Below are positions 36,394 to 45,397 of a stretch of 64,000 nt of DNA, in pieces. Position numbers and translations under genes: made by a program. A model generated the notes under the pieces. The model saw only the letters and a list, made by a program, of their open reading frames with translations, did no database searches and had not been told where the DNA came from. The number at the start of each line of letters is the position of its first letter. The first letter of the stretch is position 1. Source of the DNA: Nitrospira sp. (GTDB lineage Bacteria; Nitrospirota; Nitrospiria; Nitrospirales; Nitrospiraceae); NCBI GenBank assembly GCA_022226955.1, contig CP092079.1, positions 1,705,053 through 1,769,052 on the forward strand. The letters are read 5' to 3'.

Positions 36394-37356
36394 TTACCTA
36401 GCGACGCCAGCAGCGGACTTACCGGCCGATTCGATCTGAACAAGTTCCTTAGGCAGGAGAAACTCGACATCTTCTTCAATCACGGTCAGCTCTTCCACCT
36501 CTGAGGGGCCAGTGCTCTTAAGGAACGCCACGACTTCCGTCACGAGCACTTCCGGGGCAGATGCACCGGCCGCGATCCCGACCGCCTTGGCCGATGTGAA
36601 CCATTCAGGATGGATATCGCTGGCGGAATCGATCAGATAGGAAGGAATCCCGCATTGCTCACCCAGCTCGCGCAGACGATTGGAGTTTGAACTATTCGGC
36701 GAGCCGATCACGAGAATGACATCTACCAAGCGAGAGAGTTCCTTCACCGCATTTTGCCGGTTTTGCGTCGCGTAGCAAATGTCTTCCTGATGCGGGCCCT
36801 TGATATTCGGGAATCGTTTATTGAGCGCAGCGACAATATCCCGGCATTCATCCACACTGAGCGTCGTTTGGGTCACATAGGACAGATTCAGCGTATTCCC
36901 CACATGGAGCGTTTCTACATCTTCGACCGAAGAAACCAGGTGGAACTTATCGGGGATCTGCCCCAGCGTCCCGATCACCTCGGGGTGGCCTGCATGGCCA
37001 ATCAGAATCAATTCATAGCCCTGCGTATATTCCCGGTTCACTTCATTGTGAACCTTGATGACCAGCGGGCAGGTGGCATCGATGACGTGCAATCGGCGCT
37101 GATTCGCCTCGGCCCACACCGACTTGGCCACGCCATGCGCGCTGAAAATCACCACGGACCCTTCGGGCACTTCGCTCAGCTCTTCCACGAACACGGCGCC
37201 CTTTTGCCGCAGGGAATTCACCACATGGCGGCTATGGACGATTTCATGGCGGACATAGATGGGCGCGCCGTACTTCTTGAGCGACAGATCCACGATATCG
37301 ATCGCGCGATCGACCCCGGCGCAAAATCCCCGCGGATTGGCAAGGTATATCTTCAT
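36394..37356 (-). CDS. ispH: IspH (LytB), HMBPP reductase
   Basis: Last enzyme of the MEP pathway, giving IPP and DMAPP from HMBPP with a [4Fe-4S] cluster. 320 residues. The three cluster cysteines lie in [24 protein letters not shown] and, further on, the [10 protein letters not shown] region; the substrate motif NSSNSNRL is present, as is [11 protein letters not shown]. The CAGGAG box precedes the ATG at 37356; eleven more residues are open upstream. The ~20 residues after the fold are an Ala-rich tail. It lies near smc, not with dxs/ispG. Confidence 0.96.
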   Translation of the reverse strand: MKIYLANPRGFCAGVDRAIDIVDLSLKKYGAPIYVRHEIVHSRHVVNSLRQKGAVFVEELSEVPEGSVVIFSAHGVAKSVWAEANQRRLHVIDATCPLVIKVHNEVNREYTQGYELILIGHAGHPEVIGTLGQIPDKFHLVSSVEDVETLHVGNTLNLSYVTQTTLSVDECRDIVAALNKRFPNIKGPHQEDICYATQNRQNAVKELSRLVDVILVIGSPNSSNSNRLRELGEQCGIPSYLIDSASDIHPEWFTSAKAVGIAAGASAPEVLVTEVVAFLKSTGPSEVEELTVIEEDVEFLLPKELVQIESAGKSAAGVAR

Positions 37357-37674
37357 AGCGACTCCTGCTCCCTCACTAGTGGTTGACAAGGCACAGCCGA
37401 CTCCGGTCGGCTCACCGCACGCGTTTCACCTTACGTCAGATCGTCGAATGTCGTCAACAGAAGAGCCCCTGCCGAGCTGACGAACAACGGATCTGCACGG
37501 TCGTCCGCTGGTGCTGGCCATCGTGGATCATACCAGTCGCGCCGGTCTAGGTCTGGAGCGGTTGGCTGACTAATTGTCGTGCGACTAAGATAAAGACTCC
37601 CGACCCCTTTTTGTGGCCGACCCCTTTTTGTGGCGCCGCAGCGTTCTTCGTTTCTCTTTCGGCCATAGCAACCA
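37357..37674. other. 318-bp stretch without a gene; contains a 17-bp tandem repeat
   Basis: No supported coding frame on either strand. CCGACCCCTTTTTGTGG occurs twice head to tail at 37600-37616 and 37617-37633. The sequence becomes more AT-rich toward the accessory genes that follow. Nothing else could be named. Confidence 0.6.
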
Positions 37675-38073
37675 TCAGGAATTCAGCCTATCCTTACCTT
37701 CTTGACTATTACGAAACTTGTTAACCTGCAGCACGAAATTATTAGGATTATCTGGGGACATCAACAAAGTTCGGCTGATACCAGTTCGCTTTCGCACAAG
37801 AATTCCTTCCTTTGCAAAAGGCCTCCCTGGCCACTGTTCAGCATGAAACAAGACCGTTGGGTCTGGCAATTCCAGCCGTCGAACAACCTCTATTGACTCA
37901 ATTTCTTTAAGTAGCACTTTCCGCAAGGTAACAAGCCCGAATAAACGGACACGGATCACGTCTTTTGTGACCTCATGAACGTAGACGCGATGCATGAAAA
38001 AAAAGTAGAAACCAAATAGCGGCAGGACCACGAATATTCCAAAGAGGACCACAATTACTTCGTCGCCTCTCAT
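37675..38073 (-). CDS. Small membrane protein with PH-like beta domain
   Basis: I do not recognise a named family. 132 residues: an N-terminal hydrophobic helix (VIVVLFGIFVVLPLFGFYFFFM), then a beta-rich segment (VYVHEVTKDVIRVRLFGLV, LKEIESIEVVRRLELPDPTV) resembling a bacterial PH-type domain, and a C-terminal helix (NFVLQVNKFRN). The ATG at 38073 is preceded by GGAG at seven bases; a longer frame reaches 38169. It starts 13 bases after the stop of the Rhs-like ORF, so they are probably co-transcribed. The position next to a toxin-tip-like ORF makes an immunity role possible, but no sequence evidence shows it. Confidence 0.55.
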   Translation of the reverse strand: MRGDEVIVVLFGIFVVLPLFGFYFFFMHRVYVHEVTKDVIRVRLFGLVTLRKVLLKEIESIEVVRRLELPDPTVLFHAEQWPGRPFAKEGILVRKRTGISRTLLMSPDNPNNFVLQVNKFRNSQEGKDRLNS

Positions 38074-38086
38074 GTTTGCACTCCAA

Positions 38087-38692
38087 TTATTTCCGCTTGC
38101 CCAAAGGCAGAGGGATATGACTGAGAACCTGTGTTTCCGTCGACATTGAACTCCGTCCGATTCCAGCACCAGGTCCCGCTGTTATAGATAACTGCCAAAT
38201 ATAATTTCCCTTGGGATCGTACCCATCACCATATTGCAACGAAAAATTTATACCAGGAACGCCAATATCGTAGGAGGCAGTTCCAGCAGTATATTTAAGA
38301 TCAGCTGCGGAAGTTGCGTTTGTGATGTATGGCCCTATTCCAATTCCTCCAAAACCTCCCACAACCCAATTGGGGACATTGGGGTCTGGGCTTGGAAAGC
38401 CAATGCTTCCTAATGGCCCTCCGGCAAAAGCCCCAACACTGCGGGAAACAAAGGGGTCGGGAGTCTTTTCCAACGAGCCTTTTGGTCGGCCACGCTGCAT
38501 GCTGAGACAGAGTGATTTTAGCTCCAACGCTGTCTGCGGGCAATTCATTCGCGTCGGCCAGCCTCGGAGCCAGTCCATCCCTGTGGTAATGGACATGCCA
38601 GCGTTGCGTATGGGCGACGGTGATCCACCTCCATTTTCCCTCTTGGTTTCTTCCAGTGAGTGAATTGAGACAACTCGCTTGCGGCAGATCAA
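38087..38692 (-). CDS. Orphan Rhs-C-terminal-like fragment
   Basis: A 201-residue frame with a TTG start at 38692. Its last ~110 residues (FVSRSVGAFAGGPLGSIGFP, FGGIGIGPYITNATSAADL, YDPKGNYIWQLSITAGPGAG) have the Gly-rich, beta-hairpin pattern of tip regions of Rhs/YD-repeat-type proteins. The first ~90 residues are less convincing, and another overlapping frame upstream (38301-38822) reads plausibly as protein too, so a frameshift or decayed 5' end is possible. No Rhs core is nearby, hence orphan. It precedes a small membrane protein. Base composition is lower in GC than flanking genes. Annotation is tentative. Confidence 0.4.
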   Translation of the reverse strand: MICRKRVVSIHSLEETKRENGGGSPSPIRNAGMSITTGMDWLRGWPTRMNCPQTALELKSLCLSMQRGRPKGSLEKTPDPFVSRSVGAFAGGPLGSIGFPSPDPNVPNWVVGGFGGIGIGPYITNATSAADLKYTAGTASYDIGVPGINFSLQYGDGYDPKGNYIWQLSITAGPGAGIGRSSMSTETQVLSHIPLPLGKRK

Positions 38693-38762
38693 TCTCCATC
38701 AATAGATCAGCTCCTCGTACAGAGCGGCGCGGACCACGCGGTTGAATTATGTCTGTGCATGC

Positions 38763-38783
38763 ATCCCATGGCGAGCATGGGAT
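38763..38783. other. Perfect inverted repeat ATCCCATG-N5-CATGGGAT
   Basis: An 8-bp perfect inverted repeat with a 5-base spacer. It lies about 125 bp upstream of the PhoB-like gene and about 70 bp from the Rhs-like start. It could be an operator or the trace of a short hairpin; nothing else supports either reading. Confidence 0.35.
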
Positions 38784-38907
38784 ATTGGCGTCTGAGCATT
38801 GACGAATATCCGGCGCTCTCACACGTTACCACTCACACTGAAACCGAGTGAGCATTCCCCCTTCGCTTGACAGCGATCCTCCGTCTCCGTAGGCTGAGGC
38901 CGCGCTT

Positions 38908-39618
38908 ATGAGCACGGCCTCTGCCAAGAAAATCCTGATCGTCGAAGACGAGAAAGACATTCTCCAACTCGTCAAGCTCTACTTGGAAAAGGAAGGCTAT
39001 CGCACCGTCACGGCTTCGACCGGATCGGAGGGGCTGGCCCAGGTTCGCGCTGAAACACCCGATCTCATCGTGCTCGACCTAATGTTGCCCGAGATTGACG
39101 GACTCGAAATCTGCAAGCGCCTGCGCTCCTCCCCCGATACCGCGATGCTGCCCATCATCATGCTCACAGCCAAAGCCGAAGAATCGGACACAATTGTCGG
39201 TTTGGAGCTGGGCGCCGACGACTATGTCACCAAACCCTTCAGCCCGAAAACGCTGGTCGCACGGGTTAAAGCGCTCTTCCGGCGATTAGAGCGCAAGCCG
39301 GAAGATGGCCCAACCCGCTTTACCTATGGCCCGCTCACCCTGGATCTGACCCGTCATGAGGTCACGGTGAAAGGGAAAGAAATCCCTCTCACGGCCAAAG
39401 AGTTCGGCCTGCTGGAGCATCTGCTTCGCCACCCCGGACGGGTGCTGACGCGCGACGTGCTGCTGAATGCCGTCTGGGGCTATGAGTACTACGGAACCAC
39501 CAGAACCGTCGATGTGCATATCCGGCGGCTCAAGCAAAAGCTGCCTCTTCTGGATGACGCGATTCTCTCGGTGAAGTCTCTCGGCTATAAACTCAAAGAA
39601 GCGGACGGATCTGGATGA
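38908..39618 (+). CDS. phoB: PhoB/OmpR-family response regulator
   Basis: A 236-residue two-component regulator. Receiver domain: acidic pair in IVEDEKD, phospho-acceptor D57 in LIVLDLMLPE, LTAKAEESD and YVTKPFSP (Lys). The C-terminal winged-helix domain begins near residue 130 and contains LTAKEFGLLEHLLRHPGR and RTVDVHIRRLKQKL. The start has GAGG nine bases ahead. TTGACA at 38867-38872 with TAGGCT 17 bases later is a weak promoter candidate. The stop overlaps the kinase gene by four bases (ATGA). Linkage to the phosphate transporter downstream suggests phosphate sensing; the symbol is by that context. Confidence 0.9.
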   Translation: MSTASAKKILIVEDEKDILQLVKLYLEKEGYRTVTASTGSEGLAQVRAETPDLIVLDLMLPEIDGLEICKRLRSSPDTAMLPIIMLTAKAEESDTIVGLELGADDYVTKPFSPKTLVARVKALFRRLERKPEDGPTRFTYGPLTLDLTRHEVTVKGKEIPLTAKEFGLLEHLLRHPGRVLTRDVLLNAVWGYEYYGTTRTVDVHIRRLKQKLPLLDDAILSVKSLGYKLKEADGSG

Positions 39619-41450
39619 GACTCTCCATCCGCTGGAAGGTCGCCCTCGGCAGCCTTCTGGCTGTTACCTGCGGGCTGGCCATCGCGGGCCTGCTGGCCAT
39701 GCAATCGCTGGAGCAGCAGGAAATCGCCCAACTGAACGATATTCTGGACGCCAGAAGCAATCTGGTGGAATACAGCCTCCAGCCAGCGTTCGCCGCGCCG
39801 CCCTCCCCGGAACAACAGACGCATCTGAGAGACGTCGCCCGCCAGCTGGGAGCCAGAGCGCTCGCTCGCGTCACCGTCATCACCGCCGATGGCGCCGTCA
39901 TCGCCGATAGCGCCGTGGAAGACGCGGGACTCTCCGCAATCGAAAACCACCTCTCCAGGCCGGAAGTTCAGCAAGCACTCGCGACGGGGCAGGGGCGGGA
40001 CATTCGCGCCAGTCAAACAACCGGCAGCCGTACGATGTATCGCGCGCTTCGCACCGAACTGCGCTATGACGGCCAGCCGGTGATTCTGCGCCTCGGCCTT
40101 CCGATGACGCTGCTAGAGCAGGAAACCGCCAAGCTCCAGCGCCACCTGGCCATCGCCATCGGCGCCGCATTTCTCATCGCCCTCCTGCTCAGCCTCTGGA
40201 TGGCTCGCAGCATTACCAAACCGCTCTCGGATATCGCCGACGCAGCCCGCCGGCTCTCAGCGGGCGATGCGACCATCCGCATCCACACCCACTCGCATGA
40301 CGAAGTTGGCCTGCTGGGCGAAACCCTCAATCATATGACCGACCAGCTCCGCACGAAGATCGACGAGCTGTCGGAAGATCGCGCGCAGCTTCTGGCGATG
40401 CTGACGTCCATGGTCGAAGGCGTCATGGTTCTGGACTGCCGGGGGCGCATTCTCCAAATCAATCCGGCGCTCGAACGAATGTTCGACGTCCGCCGTACGG
40501 AGATCCGCGGGCAGATCAGCACCGAGGTCCTCGCGCATCCGGAGTTAAACAGCCTCATCACGACCATCCTCGCGAATCGAGCCGGCCAAGAAGCTGAAAT
40601 TACGCTCATGCCGGGAGGCCGCTGCCTGCATATCGAAACATCGGTGGCCGGGTGCGAGCGCGAGAACGAAGCCTGCGCCGTCCTGGTCTTCCACGACATC
40701 ACGGAGCTGCGCCGCCTGGAAAAAATCCGAAAGGACTTTGTGGCCAATGTGTCGCACGAACTGCGCACGCCCTTGACCTCGATCAAGGGCTACGTCGAGG
40801 CGCTCTTGGATGGAGGGAAAGACAACCCTGACACCGCCGTCAATTTCCTCACGATCATCCTGAAGCAAAGCGATCGGCTCAATCTGATCCTGGAAGATCT
40901 ACTGGAGCTGTCCAAGATTGAATCGGGAAGAGTCTCATTCAAAGAAGATCCGCTGGATCTCCGCAGTGTCATCGAACGAACACTCTCGATGATCAAACCG
41001 CTCGCCGACAAAAAAAAGCACCACTTAGTCTCCAGCATCGATGACCGGCTCCCGCCGATTGCCGGAGACGAAAGCCGGCTCACGCAGGTCCTGACGAACC
41101 TCCTCGACAACGCCGTGAAGTACACGCCGGAGCAGGGCACTATTACCGTCACCGCGAAGAGTCTGCCAGACCAGATGGTGGAGTTTGCCGTGACAGATAC
41201 CGGGCTCGGCATACCCGAACAAGACCGCCCGCGAGTCTTTGAACGCTTCTATCGAGTCGACAAGGCGCGCTCGCGCGAGATGGGAGGAACCGGGCTCGGC
41301 CTCGCCATCGTGAAGCATATTGTGGAAGGACATGGAGGGCAGGTGTGGGTGGAGGCTCACCCTCCGCAAGGCAGCCACTTTCTCGTCCGCCTGCCAATCG
41401 CCCGCCCGGCGAGAAGCGCCGCTCACACCATGGATGACAAAATCCAATAA
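39615..41450 (+). CDS. phoR: PhoR-like sensor histidine kinase
   Basis: A 611-residue membrane kinase that probably phosphorylates the preceding regulator. It has an N-terminal helix (VALGSLLAVTCGLAIAGLL), a periplasmic sensor part, a second helix (IAIGAAFLIALLLSLWMARS), a HAMP domain (ITKPLSDIADAARRLSAG), a PAS domain around residues 245-370, then HisKA with VSHELRTPLTSI (phospho-His H381) and the ATPase domain with N box NLLDNAVKYTP, DTGLGIPEQD and GGTGLGLAIVKHI. It overlaps the regulator by four bases. Its 3' end overlaps the convergent pit gene by 28 bp. The PhoR identity rests on domain order and the neighbouring transporter. Confidence 0.9.
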   Translation: MRLSIRWKVALGSLLAVTCGLAIAGLLAMQSLEQQEIAQLNDILDARSNLVEYSLQPAFAAPPSPEQQTHLRDVARQLGARALARVTVITADGAVIADSAVEDAGLSAIENHLSRPEVQQALATGQGRDIRASQTTGSRTMYRALRTELRYDGQPVILRLGLPMTLLEQETAKLQRHLAIAIGAAFLIALLLSLWMARSITKPLSDIADAARRLSAGDATIRIHTHSHDEVGLLGETLNHMTDQLRTKIDELSEDRAQLLAMLTSMVEGVMVLDCRGRILQINPALERMFDVRRTEIRGQISTEVLAHPELNSLITTILANRAGQEAEITLMPGGRCLHIETSVAGCERENEACAVLVFHDITELRRLEKIRKDFVANVSHELRTPLTSIKGYVEALLDGGKDNPDTAVNFLTIILKQSDRLNLILEDLLELSKIESGRVSFKEDPLDLRSVIERTLSMIKPLADKKKHHLVSSIDDRLPPIAGDESRLTQVLTNLLDNAVKYTPEQGTITVTAKSLPDQMVEFAVTDTGLGIPEQDRPRVFERFYRVDKARSREMGGTGLGLAIVKHIVEGHGGQVWVEAHPPQGSHFLVRLPIARPARSAAHTMDDKIQ

Positions 41451-42415
41451 ACCAGCGCGCCCAGCGCGCCCGCCCCTGGCATCGTGAAAATCCAGGCGGA
41501 GAAAATCTTCGTCGTCACTCCCCACCGCACCGCCGACAGGCGCTTGGTCGCCCCGACGCCGAGAATCGCCGACGTAATCGTGTGCGTGGTGCTGACAGGA
41601 AGCCCGAAATGCGCCGTGAACAAAAGTACGCTGGCCGCGCCGGTTTCGGCGGCAAACCCATGCACCGGTTCCAGCTTCACAATGCGCATCCCGAGCGTCT
41701 TCATGATCTTCCAGCCTCCAACCATGGTGCCTCCCCCCATGGCGAGCGCGCAGGCCACAATCACCCAGGTCGGCACTTCGGGAGACGTCAGCTGACCGGA
41801 GGCCACCAGCGCCAGCGTGATAATCCCCATCGCCTTTTGCGCGTCGTTCGACCCATGGCTGAATGCCATAAAACTGGCCGAGAACAGCTGCAACCGGCTG
41901 AAGACTTTCTGCGCGATGCCTCGCGGCACCTTGAAGAAGGACCAGCTGACCGCCACCATCACCAGCAGCCCCATCGAAAACCCGAAGAATGGGGAGAGAA
42001 TCATCGCTTCAAGAATCGCCCGCAGCCCCTTGAACTGCACGACCGACCAGCCTCCATGCGCCACCGCTGAGCCAACCAGCCCACCGATCAACGCATGCGA
42101 GGAACTTGTCGGCAATCCCAGACTCAGCGTCACCAGGTTCCACAAGATCGCGCCGGCCAGCGCCGCCGCCACCACCACACTTGTGATGGCTTCGGGAAAG
42201 ACGATGCCGCCTCCAATCATTTTTGCGACAGCCGTGGAAAAAAACGCCCCGGCAATATTGAGCACACCGGCCCACATCACGGCGGCCAAAGGGCTGAGGA
42301 CACGGGTCGACACGACGGTCGCCACGGCATTGGCGCTGTCGTGCCAGCCGTTCGAAAAGTCGAACAGCAGCGCCAGCACGACGGTCACTAACAGCATTCC
42401 GGTTAAATCAGGCAT
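41423..42415 (-). CDS. pit: PiT-family inorganic phosphate transporter
   Basis: A 330-residue membrane protein with about ten helices, the low-affinity metal-phosphate:H+ type. Duplicated signature motifs are visible: FSNGWHDSANAVATVVSTR and FSHGSNDAQKAMGIITLAL, with LPTSSSHALIGGLVGSA and PVSTTHTITSAILGVGA. It follows the DUF47 gene by 35 bp. The 3' end overlaps phoR, convergent. Substrate is probably phosphate; the family can carry sulfate in some members. Confidence 0.94.
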   Translation of the reverse strand: MPDLTGMLLVTVVLALLFDFSNGWHDSANAVATVVSTRVLSPLAAVMWAGVLNIAGAFFSTAVAKMIGGGIVFPEAITSVVVAAALAGAILWNLVTLSLGLPTSSSHALIGGLVGSAVAHGGWSVVQFKGLRAILEAMILSPFFGFSMGLLVMVAVSWSFFKVPRGIAQKVFSRLQLFSASFMAFSHGSNDAQKAMGIITLALVASGQLTSPEVPTWVIVACALAMGGGTMVGGWKIMKTLGMRIVKLEPVHGFAAETGAASVLLFTAHFGLPVSTTHTITSAILGVGATKRLSAVRWGVTTKIFSAWIFTMPGAGALGALVYWILSSMV

Positions 42416-42450
42416 GGTTGTCCAACAACAATTGAGGAGGGAGAATTCCG

Positions 42451-43068
42451 TTAGTTATGCTTCAGCACAATCCGCTCGAGAATATTCGCCACGTCTTCGC
42501 ACCGATCGGTCCCCTCCTCGAACGTTTCGTAAATCTCTTTCCATTTAATGACGGCAATCGGATCGGTTTCTTTTTCGAAGAGGCCGGAGATCGCATCGCG
42601 CGACACCCGGTCGGCTTCATTCTCCAGGCTGTTGACCTGCACGCTGCATTCGTTGATCTGCGCATGAGACTGCCCCACGCGATCGACCGCCCGCCCGACG
42701 GCGACGGACGCCTGATACAGAATATCGGCCAGACGAATCGCCGACTCGGTCGGCTTGGTGAGCTTATAGAGGACAAACCGGTCGGCAACGGCTTCAACCG
42801 CATCGAGAATGTCGTCCAGCGCGCTGGCCAGATCGTGAATATCCTCACGATCGATCGGCGTAATAAACGTCTGATTGAGCTTCGTGGCAATGTCATGCGT
42901 AATGCCGTCGCCGATATGTTCGACATCCTTGATCTGCTTGGCCTGCACCGCCGGATCCTGAAACTGCTCCATCATGACTTTGAGTAGGCGGCTGCCCTCG
43001 ATCATATTGTGAGCCGCCTTCTTGAACATCTCGAAAAAGGCTTCTTCTTTTGGAATGAGACTAAACAT
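42451..43068 (-). CDS. DUF47/PhoU-like regulator of Pit
   Basis: A 205-residue all-helical protein of the TIGR00153/DUF47 family, which resembles PhoU and is usually encoded next to pit. Recognisable segments are KDVEHIGDGITHDIATKLNQ, FITPIDREDIHDLASALDD and EGTDRCEDVANILERIVLKH with the acidic metal-site pattern ExxxD. Such proteins modulate Pit activity. It is first in a two-gene unit with pit. Confidence 0.92.
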   Translation of the reverse strand: MFSLIPKEEAFFEMFKKAAHNMIEGSRLLKVMMEQFQDPAVQAKQIKDVEHIGDGITHDIATKLNQTFITPIDREDIHDLASALDDILDAVEAVADRFVLYKLTKPTESAIRLADILYQASVAVGRAVDRVGQSHAQINECSVQVNSLENEADRVSRDAISGLFEKETDPIAVIKWKEIYETFEEGTDRCEDVANILERIVLKHN

Positions 43069-43163
43069 CGCAGTCCGCGCTCCTGAAATAGATAGATTGC
43101 CTCGTGCCCGTTATCGTCTCCGCGCCGCAGCCTGAGACCGCCCGAATGAGACCCGGCATATCG

Positions 43164-44162
43164 TCACCATCGCACTAACCCCGTCGCCCAGGTCAACCCG
43201 CCGCCGAAGCTTCCTAACAGCACTAGATCGTCGGCTCGAATTTTCCCCGCCCGCACCGCCGCATCCAGCGCAATCGGCAGCGAGGCAGAAGAGGTGTTTC
43301 CGTACCGGTCGATCACCGAGGTCAGCCGGTCGGCAGCAATACCCAGGCGGGTCGCCACGTTCGAGAGAATCCGGCCGTTGGCTTGGTGCAGCACCACTTG
43401 AGCGAGATCATCGCTCCGGATCCCGCACTCTTTGAGGATGTCCTGCACGGCTTGCTCGACCCGTCTGACCGCGGTGCGAAATAACGACGCGCCCCGCATC
43501 CGCAACACATGCTCACGATGCGCCACAGTCTCCGCCGACGCCGGCGTCCGCGATCCTCCGGCAGGCACGCGAATCAAATCGTGCTTCGACCCATCCGAAT
43601 GGAGCCGAATTCTGAGTACGCCGCGCCCATCCGGTCTCCGGGCCTCTTCGCCTCGCACCACGACCGCCCCGGCCCCGTCACCGAACAAGACCGCCGTCGC
43701 CGCATCGGCAGGATCTAAGAATCTCGACTTCACCTCAGCGGCCGCAACCAGGCAGGTCTTCGCCTGCCCGCTCAGAATCATGGCATTGGCCATCGACAGC
43801 CCATAGAGAAACCCCGAGCAGGACGCGGACACATCGAAGGCCGCCACACCACGGCATCCTAATTCGCGCTGGACCAAACAGGCGGTGGAAGGGAACGCCA
43901 TATCCGGCGACGTGGTGGACAGGATAATCGCGTCGATCTCCGTTGCCTCGCACCCGGCGGCCTGAAGAGCCTGACGACTCGCCTCTACCGCCAAATCGGA
44001 AGAAGCCTGCCCCTCTGCCGCCCACCGCCGCTCACGGATGCCGGTCAATCGTTCAATCGTGGCCGGCAATATCCCCAGCGGCCCTGCAACATCCTCATTC
44101 GAGACGATTCGTTCGGGCAAATAACTGCCGGTCCCTATTACACGCATTCGGTTCATGGTCAT
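43164..44162 (-). CDS. fabH: FabH, beta-ketoacyl-ACP synthase III
   Basis: Initiates type II fatty-acid synthesis by condensing an acyl-CoA with malonyl-ACP. 332 residues. The catalytic triad is visible: Cys115 in DVSASCSGFLYG, His in VLHQANGRI and Asn in YGNTSSASLPIAL. The N-terminal MTMNRMRVIGTGSYLPERIV is the family pattern. It stands alone, divergent from bamD. FabH normally works in the cytosol with acetyl-CoA, but the preferred acyl group cannot be told here. Confidence 0.94.
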   Translation of the reverse strand: MTMNRMRVIGTGSYLPERIVSNEDVAGPLGILPATIERLTGIRERRWAAEGQASSDLAVEASRQALQAAGCEATEIDAIILSTTSPDMAFPSTACLVQRELGCRGVAAFDVSASCSGFLYGLSMANAMILSGQAKTCLVAAAEVKSRFLDPADAATAVLFGDGAGAVVVRGEEARRPDGRGVLRIRLHSDGSKHDLIRVPAGGSRTPASAETVAHREHVLRMRGASLFRTAVRRVEQAVQDILKECGIRSDDLAQVVLHQANGRILSNVATRLGIAADRLTSVIDRYGNTSSASLPIALDAAVRAGKIRADDLVLLGSFGGGLTWATGLVRW

Positions 44163-44301
44163 GGATAACTCTCAGCGCAGCCATCCCTCGCCGACATTCA
44201 TTAGATGCGCGGCGGGATTATAGGGGGCAGCGGAGAACCGGTCAACCAAATCGGACTCAGCATTGCTTTTAGGCCCAATTCTTGTTATCAATTTTACAGT
44301 T

Positions 44302-45249
44302 ATGAAGAAAATCGACCAGTTGCCACGCCTCAGGAAACATCTTCAGCATCTGATCGGCGTGTCGACGGGCAGCCTGCTGCTCCTCTCATTGCTGGCGGTC
44401 GGATGCGCCAGCAAGCCTAAAGAGCCGGCCGTTGCGGGCGGCAAGGCGATCGGGGGCACCGACGAGCAAATCTTCCTCGGCGACACGATCGAAAAAAACT
44501 ACGACCCGAATGTCATCATGAAGCGCGGCGAAGCCTTCTTCGAGAAGGAGGAATATGCCGAAGCGCTGGTCGAGTACAACCATTTTCTCGACCTCCATAA
44601 GACCCATGTGCTGGCTCCCTATGCCGCCTTCCGAATCGGCGAGGCCCATTTCAAAATGGCCAAGTCCGTCGACCGGGACCCGGACCCGCTGAATAAGGCC
44701 ATCGCGGCGCTGGAGCGCATGCGCAAAGACTTTCCGGGAAGCCGGTACGATGCCCAAGCGCAACAAACGATCCAGGAATGCCATGATTGGCTGGCTCAGG
44801 TGCATCTGCTTGTCGGACAGTTTTATTATCGTCGCGAGTCGTACCTGGCCGCCGCTCACCGCTTTGAGCAGATCATGAAGATCTACCCGGACAAACCCGT
44901 GGCTCCCGACGCCCTCTATTTCCTGGCATTGAGTTACCATGAACTAGGCGCGGACGATTGGGCCGCCGACAACCTGACCATGCTGGCCGAAAAATATCCA
45001 ACCAGCAAAGTGGCGGCCGACGGACGAGCGCTGATGGCCAAGCTTGGCAACAAAAAGCCGGACACGATGATTGCTAAAGACTCGAGTGCCACCCCGTTTT
45101 CGGATGCTCGCCCGTATGTCGCCCCGAGCGACGGCGCAGCACGTCCAGACTCCCCGAACGCATCCTCCACATTCAGCACACTCAAACTACCCTCGGCCAA
45201 TGCCCTCGGCCAATCCTTCACCGCCTGCCGTCTCGGTGCCTGGTGCTAA
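44302..45249 (+). CDS. bamD: BamD-like outer-membrane assembly lipoprotein
   Basis: A 315-residue lipoprotein with TPR repeats, part of the BAM complex that inserts beta-barrels. The lipobox LLAVGC (Cys35) ends the signal. TPR-like helices are seen in IMKRGEAFFEKEEYAEALVE, LIVGQFYYRRESYLAAAHRF-like text and ALSYHELGADDWAADN. The last ~55 residues are a Pro/Ser-rich extension beyond the usual fold. A longer frame begins at 44263, but the signal peptide fits ATG 44302 (MKKIDQLPRL). The call is by pattern; a generic TPR lipoprotein of related type is possible. Confidence 0.82.
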   Translation: MKKIDQLPRLRKHLQHLIGVSTGSLLLLSLLAVGCASKPKEPAVAGGKAIGGTDEQIFLGDTIEKNYDPNVIMKRGEAFFEKEEYAEALVEYNHFLDLHKTHVLAPYAAFRIGEAHFKMAKSVDRDPDPLNKAIAALERMRKDFPGSRYDAQAQQTIQECHDWLAQVHLLVGQFYYRRESYLAAAHRFEQIMKIYPDKPVAPDALYFLALSYHELGADDWAADNLTMLAEKYPTSKVAADGRALMAKLGNKKPDTMIAKDSSATPFSDARPYVAPSDGAARPDSPNASSTFSTLKLPSANALGQSFTACRLGAWC

Positions 45250-45311
45250 GACAGCCGTCAGCCGCACATTACTTTCACTAGCCGAATCAAGTTTCCTGGT
45301 AGATCGAAGGT

Positions 45312-45397
45312 GAGAGCAGAATCGAGGCTACCCTTGAGGGTAGGTTGAGAGACTGAACGAGCCGAGAACGACGCTGGAACTCGTTTTTACCGTCCCG
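45312..45397 (-). repeat. Degenerate third copy of the post-stop repeat element
   Basis: Read on the minus strand, this element begins at the base after the ccdA stop codon. It contains TTCCAGCGTCGTTCTC and a hairpin CTACCCT-CA-AGGGTAG (45328-45343) in the same order as the copies at 47371-47490 and 52813-52934 (there CCAGCGGCGTTCTCAGTC and GTAC hairpin). The similarity is partial and the 3' half is missing. It lies between the convergent bamD and ccdA genes. Confidence 0.55.
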
